Below are positions 40,340 to 49,548 of a DNA stretch of 64,000 nt, piece after piece. Location: the NCBI RefSeq assembly GCF_001043955.1, contig NZ_LABZ01000032.1:1-64000 (forward strand), in the 5' to 3' direction. The notes under the pieces are model-generated. The model did no database searches. It was not told where the DNA came from and was given only the letters and a program-made list of their open reading frames with translations. How positions within the stretch are numbered: position 1 is the first letter of the stretch; every line of letters starts with the position of its first letter. Source of the DNA: Methylobacterium tarhaniae (GTDB lineage Bacteria; Pseudomonadota; Alphaproteobacteria; Rhizobiales; Beijerinckiaceae). A program made the translations under genes and the position numbers.

Positions 40340-42204
40340 CCCTCCGCCTCCAGTTCCCCGCTCACCATCAGCCACTCCTCCTCGGCGCTGCCCAGAGCCG
40401 AGGCGGCCTCGGCGCGCATGCGGGCGAGCTCGCCGGCCTTGGCGGCGTCGGTGCGGAAGGCGGTGCCGTCGGCGAGCGCCGCGTCGATCTTGGCGATGGC
40501 GGCCGAGAGCTTGGCCATCCGCGCCTCCACCGCCTCGAGCTTGCGGCGCAACGGCGCCAGGGCCGCCCGGCGCTCGGCGTTGGAGCGGCGCTCGACCGCC
40601 TTCATCCCGCCGGTGGATTCCTGGGTCTTCGCGGTGTCCGTCTCCGGGCCGGCGAGCACGAGGCGGCGGTAATCGTCCATGTCGCCGTCGAAGGGCTTCA
40701 CGGTGCCGTTGCGGACGAGCCACAGCCGGTCGGCGCAGGCCTCGACCAGGAAGCGGTCGTGGCTCACCAGGATCACCGCGCCCTCGTAGTCGTTGATCGC
40801 CTCGACGAGGGCTTGGCGGCTCTCGATGTCGAGGTGGTTGGTCGGCTCGTCGAGGATCAGCAGGTGCGGGCCGTTGAAGGCGGAAAGCCCCATCAGGAGC
40901 CTGGCCTTCTCGCCGCCGGAGAGCTGCGAGACCGGGGTGTCGGCCTTGTGGCCGGGGAATCCGAGGCGCGCCGCCGCCGCCCGCGCCTTCGCCTCCGGCA
41001 CGTCCGGCATCAGGTCGCGGACATGGGCGTAGGCGCTCTCGGCCGGGCGCAACTCGTCGAGCTGGTGCTGGGCGAAATAGGCGACGTTCATCTTGCCCCA
41101 GCGCCGCACCTCGCCCGAGAGCGGCTCGAGCCGCCCGCCGATGAGCTTGCAGAAGGTCGACTTGCCGTTGCCGTTGGCGCCGAGCAACGCCACCCGGTCG
41201 TCGGGGGCGAGCGTCAGGTTGAGGCCCGTCAGCACCGTGCGATCGGGATAGCCGGCCTGGACCCGCTCCATCGCGACGAGCGGCGGCGAGAGGGCGCGCT
41301 CCGGGCTCGGCAGGTGGATCACCGGCACGTCGTCCTCGATGAGCGCCGCGATCGGCTCCATCTTGGCCAGCCGCTTCATCCGCGACTGGGCCTGGCGCGC
41401 CTTGGTCGCCTTGGCCTTGAAGCGGTCGACGAAGCTCTGGAGATGGGCGCGCTCGGCCTCCTGCTTGACGCGGGCCTTGGCCTGGAGCGTCCGCTTCTCG
41501 GCGAGCTGGCGGGCAAACGAGGTGTAGCCGCCGCGATAGAGCGTGAGCTTGCCGCGATCGAGGTGGAGGATGTGGTCGACCGAGGTGTCGAGGAGATCCC
41601 GGTCGTGGCTGATGATCAGCGCGGTGCGGGGATAGCGCTCCAGGTAGTCGTAGAGCCAGAGCGTGCCCTCGATGTCGAGGTAGTTGGTCGGCTCGTCGAG
41701 GAGCAGCAGGTCCGGCTCGGAGAACAGCACCGCGGCGAGCGCGACCCGCATCCGCCAGCCGCCGGAGAAGTCGGAGCAGGGCCTAGCTTGAGCCTCCGCG
41801 TCGAAGCCGAGGCCGTGCAGGATCGCGGCGGCCCGGGCCGGGGCCGAATGGGCGTCGATGTCGACGAGCCGCGTCTCGATCTCGGCCCGGCGCAAGCCGT
41901 CCGCGGTCTCGGCCTCCTGCATGAGGCGCGTGCGCTCGGTGTCGGCGGCGAGCACCACCGCGTGCAGGGTCTCAGGGCCGGCCGGCGCCTCCTGCGCCAC
42001 CCCGCCGATCCGGGTGCCCTTCGGCAGGCCGATCGTACCGCCCTCGGTGGGGATTTCGCCCTGGATGATCCGGAACAGGGTGGTCTTGCCGGCGCCGTTG
42101 CGCCCGACGATCCCGACCCGCGCCCGCTCGGGCAGGGCGAAGCCGGCTTGGTCGAGGATCAGGCGGTCGCCGATCCGGTAGGTGAGGTCGTTCACGCGGA
42201 GCAT
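40336..42204 (-). CDS. ABC-F family ATP-binding protein (YheS/Uup-like)
   Basis: Cytoplasmic, non-transport ABC protein of 622 residues with two ATPase domains: Walker A GRNGAGKTT and GANGNGKST, signatures FSGGWRMRVALA and LSGGEKARLL, and Walker B LLLLDEPTNYLD and LLILDEPTNHLD. The linker between domains is the charged P-site tRNA interaction helix region (about residues 245-315). The C-terminal about 110 residues are a charged coiled coil (RRKLEAVEARMAKLSAAIAK). Members act on stalled ribosomes. The ATG at 42204 is the conserved start; it is coupled to the following methyltransferase. Confidence 0.92.
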   Translation of the reverse strand: MLRVNDLTYRIGDRLILDQAGFALPERARVGIVGRNGAGKTTLFRIIQGEIPTEGGTIGLPKGTRIGGVAQEAPAGPETLHAVVLAADTERTRLMQEAETADGLRRAEIETRLVDIDAHSAPARAAAILHGLGFDAEAQARPCSDFSGGWRMRVALAAVLFSEPDLLLLDEPTNYLDIEGTLWLYDYLERYPRTALIISHDRDLLDTSVDHILHLDRGKLTLYRGGYTSFARQLAEKRTLQAKARVKQEAERAHLQSFVDRFKAKATKARQAQSRMKRLAKMEPIAALIEDDVPVIHLPSPERALSPPLVAMERVQAGYPDRTVLTGLNLTLAPDDRVALLGANGNGKSTFCKLIGGRLEPLSGEVRRWGKMNVAYFAQHQLDELRPAESAYAHVRDLMPDVPEAKARAAAARLGFPGHKADTPVSQLSGGEKARLLMGLSAFNGPHLLILDEPTNHLDIESRQALVEAINDYEGAVILVSHDRFLVEACADRLWLVRNGTVKPFDGDMDDYRRLVLAGPETDTAKTQESTGGMKAVERRSNAERRAALAPLRRKLEAVEARMAKLSAAIAKIDAALADGTAFRTDAAKAGELARMRAEAASALGSAEEEWLMVSGELEAEG

Positions 42205-42355
42205 GGCCGCGTTGTGGGGGCGGCGGGCACCGGAGGCAAGGGGTGGGAGGCGAGAGGTGGATCGGCGAGGGGAGGTTCGGTGAGAGGCCCCGTGTTGACA
42301 GCGCGGGCCCCCGCACCGTGTAAGCGGAACCACGACCGACGAGCCCGGACCCGCG

Positions 42356-43699
42356 ATGACGCTTCCCTCCGAGACCTTGGGCCAGCTCCTCTCCGAGCGC
42401 CGGGCCCTGATCGGCATCGTCGGCCTCGGCTATGTCGGGCTGCCCCTGGCGCTCGCCGCGCTCCGGGCCGGCTTCCCGGTGCTCGGCTTCGACGTCGATC
42501 CCGGCCGGGTCGCGGCCTTGAACCGGGGCGAGGGGGCGTTCCACCACATCCCGGGGGACGCCCTCGGCCCGGCGCTCGCCGCCGGCACCTTCGCGGCCAC
42601 CGGCGACATGGCGCGGCTGGCGGAGCCCGACGCGGTGCTGATCTGCGTGCCGACGCCGCTCACCCGCCACCGCGAGCCGGACCTGTCCTACGTCGAGGCC
42701 ACGGCCCGCGCCATCGCCGCCGCCCTGCGTCCGGGCCAGATCGTGGTGCTCGAATCCACCACCTATCCGGGCACCACCGACGAGGTGATGCGGCCGATCC
42801 TGGAGGCCGGAGGCCTGCGCTCGGGCACCGACTTCTTCCTCGCCTACTCGCCGGAGCGCGAGGATCCGGGCAACGGCGAGTTCGACACCGCCCGCATCCC
42901 CAAGGTGGTCGGAGCGGACGACGACGACGCCCGCAGGCTGGCGGAGGCACTCTACGGCGCCTTGGTGGTGCGCACCGTGCCGGTCTCCTCGGCGGCGGCG
43001 GCGGAAGCCGTGAAGCTCACCGAGAACATCTTCCGGTCGGTCAACATCGCCCTCGTGAACGAGCTGAAGCTCGTCTACGACGCGATGGGGATCGACGTGT
43101 GGGAAGTGATCCAGGCGGCGGCCACCAAGCCGTTCGGCTTCATGCCGTTCCAGCCCGGGCCGGGCTTAGGCGGCCACTGCATCCCGATCGACCCGTTCTA
43201 CCTCGCCTGGAAGGCGCGGGAATTCGACGTGCCGGCCCGCTTCGTGGAACTGGCCGGCGAGGTCAACACGCGCATGCCCTACCACGTGGTCGAGCGCCTG
43301 GCGGCGGCCGTGGACCGGACCGGCCGCGCCTTCTCGGGCGCGACGGTGCTGGTGCTGGGGCTGGCCTACAAGCGCAACGTCGAGGACACCCGCGAGAGCC
43401 CGGCCCTGAAGCTGATCCGGCTGATCGAGGGGCGAGGGGCGACGGCCCTCTACCACGACCCCCTGGTGCCGGTCCTGCCGGCGACCCGGGAGCATCCGGA
43501 ACTCGCCGGGCGGCGCTCGGAGCCCCTGACCCGCGAGACCCTGCGGGCCGTCGACGCGGTGCTGATCGCCACCGACCATGACGGCGTCGATTACGCGCTG
43601 GTGGCGGCGCAGGCCCGGCTGGTCGTCGATACCCGCAACGTGATGGCCCGGCACGGGCTGGGGCTTGGACTAACAGGTGCGACGATCGTGAAGGCGTAA
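42356..43699 (+). CDS. UDP-N-acetyl-D-glucosamine 6-dehydrogenase-like nucleotide sugar dehydrogenase
   Basis: Oxidises a UDP-hexose to UDP-uronic acid for surface polysaccharide synthesis; 447 residues. NAD-binding GIVGLGYVGLPLALA is at residues 20-34. Catalytic Lys220 lies in AVKLTEN and Cys275 in LGGHCIPIDP. The C-terminal domain has LGLAYKRNVEDTRESPAL. The NVEDTRESPAL motif and the length fit the WbpA/WecC group (UDP-GlcNAc or UDP-ManNAc) better than UDP-Glc dehydrogenase. Only gene of polysaccharide synthesis in the immediate region, apart from the AlgJ-like gene at 37836. Confidence 0.93.
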   Translation: MTLPSETLGQLLSERRALIGIVGLGYVGLPLALAALRAGFPVLGFDVDPGRVAALNRGEGAFHHIPGDALGPALAAGTFAATGDMARLAEPDAVLICVPTPLTRHREPDLSYVEATARAIAAALRPGQIVVLESTTYPGTTDEVMRPILEAGGLRSGTDFFLAYSPEREDPGNGEFDTARIPKVVGADDDDARRLAEALYGALVVRTVPVSSAAAAEAVKLTENIFRSVNIALVNELKLVYDAMGIDVWEVIQAAATKPFGFMPFQPGPGLGGHCIPIDPFYLAWKAREFDVPARFVELAGEVNTRMPYHVVERLAAAVDRTGRAFSGATVLVLGLAYKRNVEDTRESPALKLIRLIEGRGATALYHDPLVPVLPATREHPELAGRRSEPLTRETLRAVDAVLIATDHDGVDYALVAAQARLVVDTRNVMARHGLGLGLTGATIVKA

Positions 43700-43827
43700 A
43701 CGCCGAGAAAACGGCGCACCGGTCGGCCCATAACCCGGTTGTGAGGTCGTCGCGCCCTGGCGAGCGGAGCCGCACCGGGCTAAGAACGCGGGGCAGCGCC
43801 GCGCATCCGCGGGTTCGAGGGCAGCAG

Positions 43828-44514
43828 ATGGGTCGGCTCGCAGTTTTTCCGTTCTTCAAGGACGCGGGCATCGACCTGACTTCGTACGAATCACGCTGCA
43901 TCTGGCGGCGGTTCGACGCGAACGAGATCCTGGTCGACTTCGACGACGCCTCGACCGACGTCTACCTGCTCGCCTCCGGCGAGGTGCGGATCCTCAACCG
44001 GACGCAATCGGGCAAGGAGGTGATCCTGGGCGAGATGCGGGCCGGCGAGTTCTTCGGCGAGCTGGCCGCCATCGACGGGGTCAGCCGCTCGGCCAACGTC
44101 ACGGCGCTCACCCGGGGCGAGCTCTGCGTGGTGCCGGCGGCGGTCTTCCGCGAGATCGTGTTCGCCGCGCCCCCGATCGCCGACCGGCTGCTGCGCCTCC
44201 TCGCCAAACGGGTGCGGATGCTCAACGCCCGGCTGATGGAGCACGCGGTCCTCGACCTGCGCCACCGCCTCTACGCCGAGCTCCTGCGCCTGTCCGCGCC
44301 GCGGCCCGGCACCGACGGCGAGCGCGCGGTGAGCCCGCCCCCCTACCACCACGTGCTCGCCGCCCGCATCGGCTGCCGCCGCGAGCAGGTGACGCGGGAA
44401 TTCACCGTGATGGCCCAGGAGGGCCTCGTCGACCGCACGCGCGGCGCGCTCATCCTGCGCCGGCCGGACATCCTGGAGGCCCGGGTGGCGGAGGCGCTGC
44501 GGGAGGACGCGTGA
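43828..44514 (+). CDS. Crp/Fnr-family transcriptional regulator
   Basis: 228 residues from the ATG at 43828. The N-terminal cyclic-nucleotide-binding-like domain contains VYLLASGEVRILNRTQSGKE and GEFFGELAAIDGVSRSANV (phosphate-binding cassette position). A helix-turn-helix at the C-terminus reads HHVLAARIGCRREQVTREF. No Cys cluster for an Fnr-type iron-sulfur centre was found, so a Crp-like ligand is more likely. It follows the UDP-sugar dehydrogenase by 128 bp and may be transcribed separately. Confidence 0.9.
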   Translation: MGRLAVFPFFKDAGIDLTSYESRCIWRRFDANEILVDFDDASTDVYLLASGEVRILNRTQSGKEVILGEMRAGEFFGELAAIDGVSRSANVTALTRGELCVVPAAVFREIVFAAPPIADRLLRLLAKRVRMLNARLMEHAVLDLRHRLYAELLRLSAPRPGTDGERAVSPPPYHHVLAARIGCRREQVTREFTVMAQEGLVDRTRGALILRRPDILEARVAEALREDA

Positions 44515-44589
44515 GCGCCTGCCCGCGGCGAATGTCCGACGACGCGGATACCGGTTCACGGCCTCCGGAGCGATCCGGCAGCGCCGCGG

Positions 44590-45807
44590 TCACGGGCGTG
44601 GCCCGGCCACCACCCCGTCGTCGTGCAGGTGGGCAACCTCCGCGTCGCTGTAGCCGATCTCGGCCAGGATCTCGTCGGTGTTCTCCCCCAGGCTCGGCGC
44701 GCGCGCCGGCGGGACGCGCTCCACGTCCGAGAAGACGATGGGGTTGCCGGGGGTCAGGTACGAGCCGATCCCCGGATGCTCCAGGCGGGAGAACATCGGG
44801 TTCTCGGTCGAGCAGTCCGGATCCTCCTCGATCACCTGCCGGAAGGAGCGATAGCGGGACCAGGTGACGCTCCCGGCCTGGAAGTCCCCCGCGAAGTCGT
44901 CCAGCCGCCGCGCGGCGAAGAAGGGGGCCAGCACCGCCGTGATGCTGTGGCGGTGGCGGTAACGCTCCCCCTCGCGCCGCAGGTCGGCGCCGAGCCGCAG
45001 GGCGAGCGCATCCATCTCGGCCTTGGTGCCGGTGGCCGCCTGCAGGTTGTCCCACTGCCGCTGCGTCAGGGCCACCACCATCACCCGCTCGCCGTCGCGG
45101 CAGGTGAAATCCTGGGCGTAGGCACCGTAGAGCGCATTGCCGACCTTGGGGCGGTCGACGCCGTTCACCATCACCTCGCCGATGATGCCGAGGTTGCCCA
45201 GCATGGCCAGGGCCATGTCCTTGAGCGCGAGCTCGACCACCTGGCCGCGGCCGGTGAGGCGGCGGTGACGTTCCGCCGCGAGGATGCCGAGGGCCGCCTG
45301 CTGGCCGGTGATGCAGTCCCAGGCCGGCAGCACGTGCCCGACCGGCTCGGACGAGCCCTCCGGCCCGGTGGCGCCGGGAAAGCCCACCGCGGGGTTGACC
45401 GTGTAATCCACCTGCGGTCCGCCGTGGCGGTCGCCGGTGATCGACATCATGATCAGGTCGTCGCGGTGCTTGCGGAGCGCGTCGTAGTCCATCCAGCCGC
45501 GCACGCGCAGGTTGGTGAGAAAGATGCCGTTGCCCTCGCCCGGCTGGCAGATGAGGCGGGTCACCACCTCCTGGCCGCGCGGCGTGGACATGTCGACCGC
45601 GAGGCTGCGCTTGCCCTTGTTCAACCCTGCCCAGAACAGGCTGCGGCCCTGGTCGGTCACGGGCCAGCGCGCGTGGTCGAGCCCGCCGCGGATGCGGTCG
45701 AAGCGGATCACGTCCGCGCCCATCTGCGCGAGCGTCATGCCGGCCAGGGGCGCCGCGACGAAGGCCGACCCCTCGACGATGCGCAGCCCCGCTAAGATCT
45801 TGACCAT
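44590..45807 (-). CDS. mct: CoA transferase family III, 2-methylfumaryl-CoA isomerase-like (Mct)
   Basis: 405 residues. The whole sequence looks like the mesaconyl-C1-CoA-C4-CoA transferase (2-methylfumaryl-CoA isomerase) of the Chloroflexus 3-hydroxypropionate bicycle, as I remember it: start LRIVEGSAFVAAPLAGMTLA, WAGLNKGKRSLAVD, NGVDRPKVGNALYGAYAQDF, and the end DEILAEIGYSDAEVAHLHDD. The catalytic Asp of the family is D164 in HVLPAWDCITGQ. It shifts CoA intramolecularly between the two carboxylates of mesaconate. The ATG at 45807 has a GGGAGG site 5 nt upstream. Mesaconyl-CoA is an intermediate of the ethylmalonyl-CoA pathway used by Methylobacterium, so a link is likely but unproven; no other pathway gene is adjacent. 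Confidence 0.82.
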   Translation of the reverse strand: MVKILAGLRIVEGSAFVAAPLAGMTLAQMGADVIRFDRIRGGLDHARWPVTDQGRSLFWAGLNKGKRSLAVDMSTPRGQEVVTRLICQPGEGNGIFLTNLRVRGWMDYDALRKHRDDLIMMSITGDRHGGPQVDYTVNPAVGFPGATGPEGSSEPVGHVLPAWDCITGQQAALGILAAERHRRLTGRGQVVELALKDMALAMLGNLGIIGEVMVNGVDRPKVGNALYGAYAQDFTCRDGERVMVVALTQRQWDNLQAATGTKAEMDALALRLGADLRREGERYRHRHSITAVLAPFFAARRLDDFAGDFQAGSVTWSRYRSFRQVIEEDPDCSTENPMFSRLEHPGIGSYLTPGNPIVFSDVERVPPARAPSLGENTDEILAEIGYSDAEVAHLHDDGVVAGPRP

Positions 45808-45970
45808 GCGATCCTCCCGGCGCACCGCTGCCAGGCGCGATGCATCTTTATGGGCGTTCTGGCGCCCGAGCTTACGGGAGCGGACGCTGCGGTAAAGGCC
45901 GGGGATGATCGCCCGGCCGGGCGCGCGGGTCCGGTCTCGCGGATCGTCGGGGAGTCGCTGGCGCGCCGGG

Positions 45971-47197
45971 TCAGGCGCCGCTCAGGCCCCACACCACGTC
46001 GAGCAGCACGTCGGCGCCGGCCACGAGGTCGGCCTCCTTCGTATGCTCGGCCGGGTTGTGGCTGAGGCCCCCGACGCTCGGCACGAAGATCATCGCGGCG
46101 GGGCAGAGCCGGGCCATCATCTGGGCGTCGTGACCGGCGCCCGAGGTCATGCGCCGGACCGAGAGGCCGCGCGCCTGAGCGGCCGCCTCGATCGCCCGGA
46201 CGAGCCTGGGATCGAAGGTCACCGGATCGAACCGGGCGAGCCGCCGGACCGCGACCGTCACGTCCTCCTCCCGCGCGAGGGCGTCGAGGCGCCCGGCGAG
46301 GTCGGCCTCGAAGGCCGCGAGGCGGTCCGCCTCCGGATCGCGCAGGTCGATTGTGAGGGTGGCCCGGGCCGGGATCACGTTGATCGCGTCCGGCTCCAGG
46401 CGCAGGCGCCCGACGGTGGCGACGCTGCGGCCGTTGCCGGCGCGCGCCCGCTCGCGCAGCCACGTCACCAGGAGCGCCGCCGCGACGCCGGCATCCCGGC
46501 GCAGGGCCATCGGGGTGGTGCCGGCATGGTTGGCCGCGCCCTCGATCGTGACCTCCTGCCACGAGATGCCCTGCAGGTCCTCGACCGCGCCGATCGCGAT
46601 TCCTTCCCGCTCCAGCACCGGCCCCTGCTCGACATGCAGCTCGACATAGGCGTGCGGCCGCCGGAAGCCCGGCTGCTCGGGGCCGGCATAGCCGATCCGC
46701 GCCAGCTCCGTCCCGAGCACGGTGCCGTCGGTGCCGACCGTCGCGAGCGCCGCCTCGATGGGGAGGCCGCCGGCATAGACGAGCGAACCCATCATGTCGG
46801 GGGCGTAGCGCACGCCCTCCTCGTTGGTGAAGGCGGCGAGCGCCAGGGGACGCCGCGGCGCCTGTCCCGCCTCCCGCAGGGCCTCGATCACCGCGAGGCC
46901 GGCCAGCACCCCGGTGCAGCCGTCATAGGCCCCCGCATCGATCACCGTGTCGATATGCGAGCCCATCATCACCGGCGCCGCGCCGGTGCCGGACGGGTCC
47001 CACAGCCCGATCAGGTTGCCGATCCGGTCGACCCGGACGTCGAGCCCGGCCTCGCGCATCCAGCCCGCGACCCTGTCGCGCCCGGCGCCGTCGGCCTCCG
47101 ACCCGGCGAGGCGGGTCAGCCGGCCCTGCTCGTCGCGGCCGACCTGCGCGAGGGCGGCGAGGCGGCCGAGGAAGCGGGCGGCATCGATCGAGAGCAT
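45971..47197 (-). CDS. M20-family Zn hydrolase, N-carbamoyl-L-amino acid hydrolase type
   Basis: Cytoplasmic two-metal amidohydrolase of 408 residues. Metal-ligand motifs are MMGSHIDTVIDAGAYDGCTG, FTNEEGVRY and AYVELHVEQGPVLE, with the dimerisation region GAANHAGTTPM and the C-terminal SGAGHDAQMMA and GGLSHNPAEHT. This pattern defines the hydantoinase/carbamoylase and allantoate/ureidoglycolate amidohydrolase branch, acting on carbamoyl or ureido substrates. It lies 12 bp after another M20 gene, in an operon starting with dpaL. Confidence 0.92.
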   Translation of the reverse strand: MLSIDAARFLGRLAALAQVGRDEQGRLTRLAGSEADGAGRDRVAGWMREAGLDVRVDRIGNLIGLWDPSGTGAAPVMMGSHIDTVIDAGAYDGCTGVLAGLAVIEALREAGQAPRRPLALAAFTNEEGVRYAPDMMGSLVYAGGLPIEAALATVGTDGTVLGTELARIGYAGPEQPGFRRPHAYVELHVEQGPVLEREGIAIGAVEDLQGISWQEVTIEGAANHAGTTPMALRRDAGVAAALLVTWLRERARAGNGRSVATVGRLRLEPDAINVIPARATLTIDLRDPEADRLAAFEADLAGRLDALAREEDVTVAVRRLARFDPVTFDPRLVRAIEAAAQARGLSVRRMTSGAGHDAQMMARLCPAAMIFVPSVGGLSHNPAEHTKEADLVAGADVLLDVVWGLSGA

Positions 47198-47209
47198 CGG
47201 GGTCGGGCC

Positions 47210-48391
47210 TCACGCGGGGACGGGCAGGCGGCGGCGGACCAGGGCGACGTGGTACGCCGCGCCGGAGGGCAGGGCGGCATCGTCGAAATCGTAGGTCGGG
47301 TTGTGGAGCGGCGCCGAGTCCTCGCCGTTGCCGAGGAAGACGAAGCAGCCGGGCACGTGCGCGAGGAAGCGGGCGAAATCCTCCGACGCGGCGACCGGCG
47401 CCCGCGCGACGGCGACGTGCCGATCCCCGAGCGCGGCGGCGGCGGCGGCCAGGGCCTCCTCCGCCAGGGCGGGATCGTTGAGGAGCGGGACGAATTCGCG
47501 GGTATAGGCGATGGCGGCCTCGACGCCGTAGGCCCGGGCGGTCCCCTCGGCGATCACCCGCATCTGCCGCTCGATCTCGGCGCTGACCTCCGGCCGGAAG
47601 CTGCGCGCGTCGCCGAGGATCCGCGCCTGCCCGGGCAGGGCGTTGCGGGTGCCGTCGGCGATCAGCTCCGTCACCGAGACGACGCCGACCTCCGTCGGGT
47701 CGAGGCGGCGCGACACGATCGTCTGCAGCGACAGGACGGTGGCGCAGGCGGCGACCAGGACCTCGCTGCCCGCATGCGGACTGGCGGCGTGGCCGCCGAC
47801 ACCCTCGAGGACGATCTCGAACCCGTCCTCCGCCGCCATGATCGGCCCCGGGCGGGTCTCGAGACGGCCGAGAGCCAGACCGGGCATGGTGTGCAGGCCG
47901 TGGATCTCCTCGAAGGGAAACCGCTCCATCAGTCCGTCATCCAGCATCGCGAGGGCGCCGCGGCCCCATTCCTCGGCCGGCTGGAACAGGAACCGCACCG
48001 TCCCGTCGAAGCCGCCCTCGGCGGCGAGCTGACGGGCGGCCCCGAGCAGCATCGCCGTGTGGCCGTCATGGCCGCAGGCATGCATGGTGCCGTCGACGCG
48101 CGAGCGGTGGGAGTGGGTGCCCTGCTCACGGATGCGCAGGGCGTCCATGTCGGCGCGCAGCGCGATGACCCGGGTGCCGCTGCCGCGCCGGAGCGTGCCG
48201 ACCACGCCGGTGCCGCCGATCCCCTCGGCGACATCGAGGCCGAATTCCCGCAGCTTTCCCGCCACGAAGGCGCTGGTGCGCCGCTCCTCGAAGCCGAATT
48301 CGGGATGGGCGTGGAGGTCGCGCCGCCAGGCGACCATGTCCTGCACGAGGGCGGGCGGGCAAGCGGAAGGCGGGAGAGCGGAACCGGTCAT
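47210..48391 (-). CDS. M20-family amidohydrolase (hippurate hydrolase/N-acyl-amino acid type)
   Basis: 393-residue peptidase M20D-type enzyme. Motifs: RRDLHAHPEFGFEE at the N-terminus, ALRADMDALRI, MHACGHDGHTAMLLGAARQL (metal ligands), FLFQPAEEWGRGA, and VAASEDFARFLAHVPGCF in the C-terminal catalytic domain. It removes acyl groups from amino acids or related amides; the substrate is not evident. Its start overlaps the dpaL stop by 4 bp, indicating coupled translation, and the carbamoylase-like gene follows by 12 bp. Confidence 0.92.
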   Translation of the reverse strand: MTGSALPPSACPPALVQDMVAWRRDLHAHPEFGFEERRTSAFVAGKLREFGLDVAEGIGGTGVVGTLRRGSGTRVIALRADMDALRIREQGTHSHRSRVDGTMHACGHDGHTAMLLGAARQLAAEGGFDGTVRFLFQPAEEWGRGALAMLDDGLMERFPFEEIHGLHTMPGLALGRLETRPGPIMAAEDGFEIVLEGVGGHAASPHAGSEVLVAACATVLSLQTIVSRRLDPTEVGVVSVTELIADGTRNALPGQARILGDARSFRPEVSAEIERQMRVIAEGTARAYGVEAAIAYTREFVPLLNDPALAEEALAAAAAALGDRHVAVARAPVAASEDFARFLAHVPGCFVFLGNGEDSAPLHNPTYDFDDAALPSGAAYHVALVRRRLPVPA

Positions 48392-49464
48392 CGTGGCAGC
48401 ACCTCCGGATCGCCCCCGGGCAGGGCCCCCTCGGTGACGAGGACGAGGAGGCGGCTGTCCCGGTCGAGCCGCAACGCCCCGGCCCGGACCGGGTCCGCCA
48501 GCACCGCCAGGGCGCCGGCGAGGCCCGCGGCGCCCGACGGCGTCGTCGCGGGGCCCCCCGCCTCGGCGAGGACCTGCGGCGCCTGCATCAGCTCGGCCTC
48601 GGTGACGGTCGCGACCCGGGCGCCGTGGCGCCGCAGGACCGCCAAGGCCGGGGCGCTGGCCTCGCCGCAGGACAGCATCTCGGCCGCCGTGTGGAGGTCG
48701 CCCGGTACGCGGATGGGCCGGCCGGCGGCCAGCGCCGGGGCGAGGCAGGCCGCCCGCTCGGGCTCCACCGCCACGACGAGGCCCGGCGGGCTGAGCCAGC
48801 CGGCCAGGCCCTCGGCCATCGCGGCGGCGAGGCCGCCGACGCCGGCCTGCACGAAGAGGTGGGTCGGGCGGGCGTCGCCCTCGATCTGGTCGCGGATCTC
48901 CGCCGCCATCACGCCGTAGCCGGCCATGACGTCGCGCACGATTCCGTCGTCGGGATCGTCGGTGGTGTCGGCGACGAGCAGGCCGGCGCCCGACCGGGCC
49001 GCGGCCGCCGCGGCCTCGACCGCGTCGTCGTAGGTGCCGGCGATCCGGACGATCTCGGCCCCCTCCTCGACGATGCGCCGCGCCCGCACCGGCGGCACGC
49101 CCGCATGCAGGAAGACCCGCGCCGGCGCACCGGCGAACCGCGCCGCCGCGGCCACCGCCAGGCCGTGATTGCCGTCGCTGGCGCAGAGCAGGGCCGGCTG
49201 CCCGGACGGCCGGGCCGCCAGCAGCGCGGGAAGGTCCAGCCCGGCGGCGCGGGCGAGCGCCGTCAGGCCCGCATAGGTGCCTCCCAGCGACTTGAAGCTG
49301 CCGAGCCGGCGGCGCCCCTCGTCCTTGGCGAGCACCTGCGCGACGCCGAGCCGCCGCGCCAGGGCCGGCAGCGGGAGGAGGGGCGTCGGCGCGTAGGCCG
49401 GGTCGAGCGCCCGCAGGGTGGCGGCGATGACCGGAACGGGCTGGGAGCGGGCGGATTGCGTCAT
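48388..49464 (-). CDS. Diaminopropionate ammonia-lyase-like PLP enzyme
   Basis: 358-residue fold type II PLP enzyme. VLAKDEGRRRLGSFKSLGGTYA matches the DAPAL motif and supplies the PLP Lys (in SFKSLGG), preceded by the Asp-Glu pair of the active site. LLCASDGNHGLAVA is the Asn-binding loop, and FVQAGVGGLAAAMAEGLA the phosphate-binding Gly-rich loop. DapaL breaks 2,3-diaminopropionate to pyruvate and ammonia; a related amino acid deaminase is possible. It opens a three-gene operon with two M20 hydrolases and diverges from an Lrp-type regulator. Confidence 0.85.
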   Translation of the reverse strand: MTQSARSQPVPVIAATLRALDPAYAPTPLLPLPALARRLGVAQVLAKDEGRRRLGSFKSLGGTYAGLTALARAAGLDLPALLAARPSGQPALLCASDGNHGLAVAAAARFAGAPARVFLHAGVPPVRARRIVEEGAEIVRIAGTYDDAVEAAAAAARSGAGLLVADTTDDPDDGIVRDVMAGYGVMAAEIRDQIEGDARPTHLFVQAGVGGLAAAMAEGLAGWLSPPGLVVAVEPERAACLAPALAAGRPIRVPGDLHTAAEMLSCGEASAPALAVLRRHGARVATVTEAELMQAPQVLAEAGGPATTPSGAAGLAGALAVLADPVRAGALRLDRDSRLLVLVTEGALPGGDPEVLPR

Positions 49465-49548
49465 GACCGTAAGCGTGCCGGATCCGCGCGACTGTTGGCG
49501 CCGAAACGGTGCTAACCTGCGGCGGTTTCCGCCATTCCCGAGCGATCC

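Noticed and set aside
45905-48919. A 1004-codon plus-strand open frame antisense to the M20 hydrolase genes
   Set aside because: The minus-strand genes have clear catalytic motifs and continuous homology-like sequence; the plus-strand frame is low-complexity shadow sequence.
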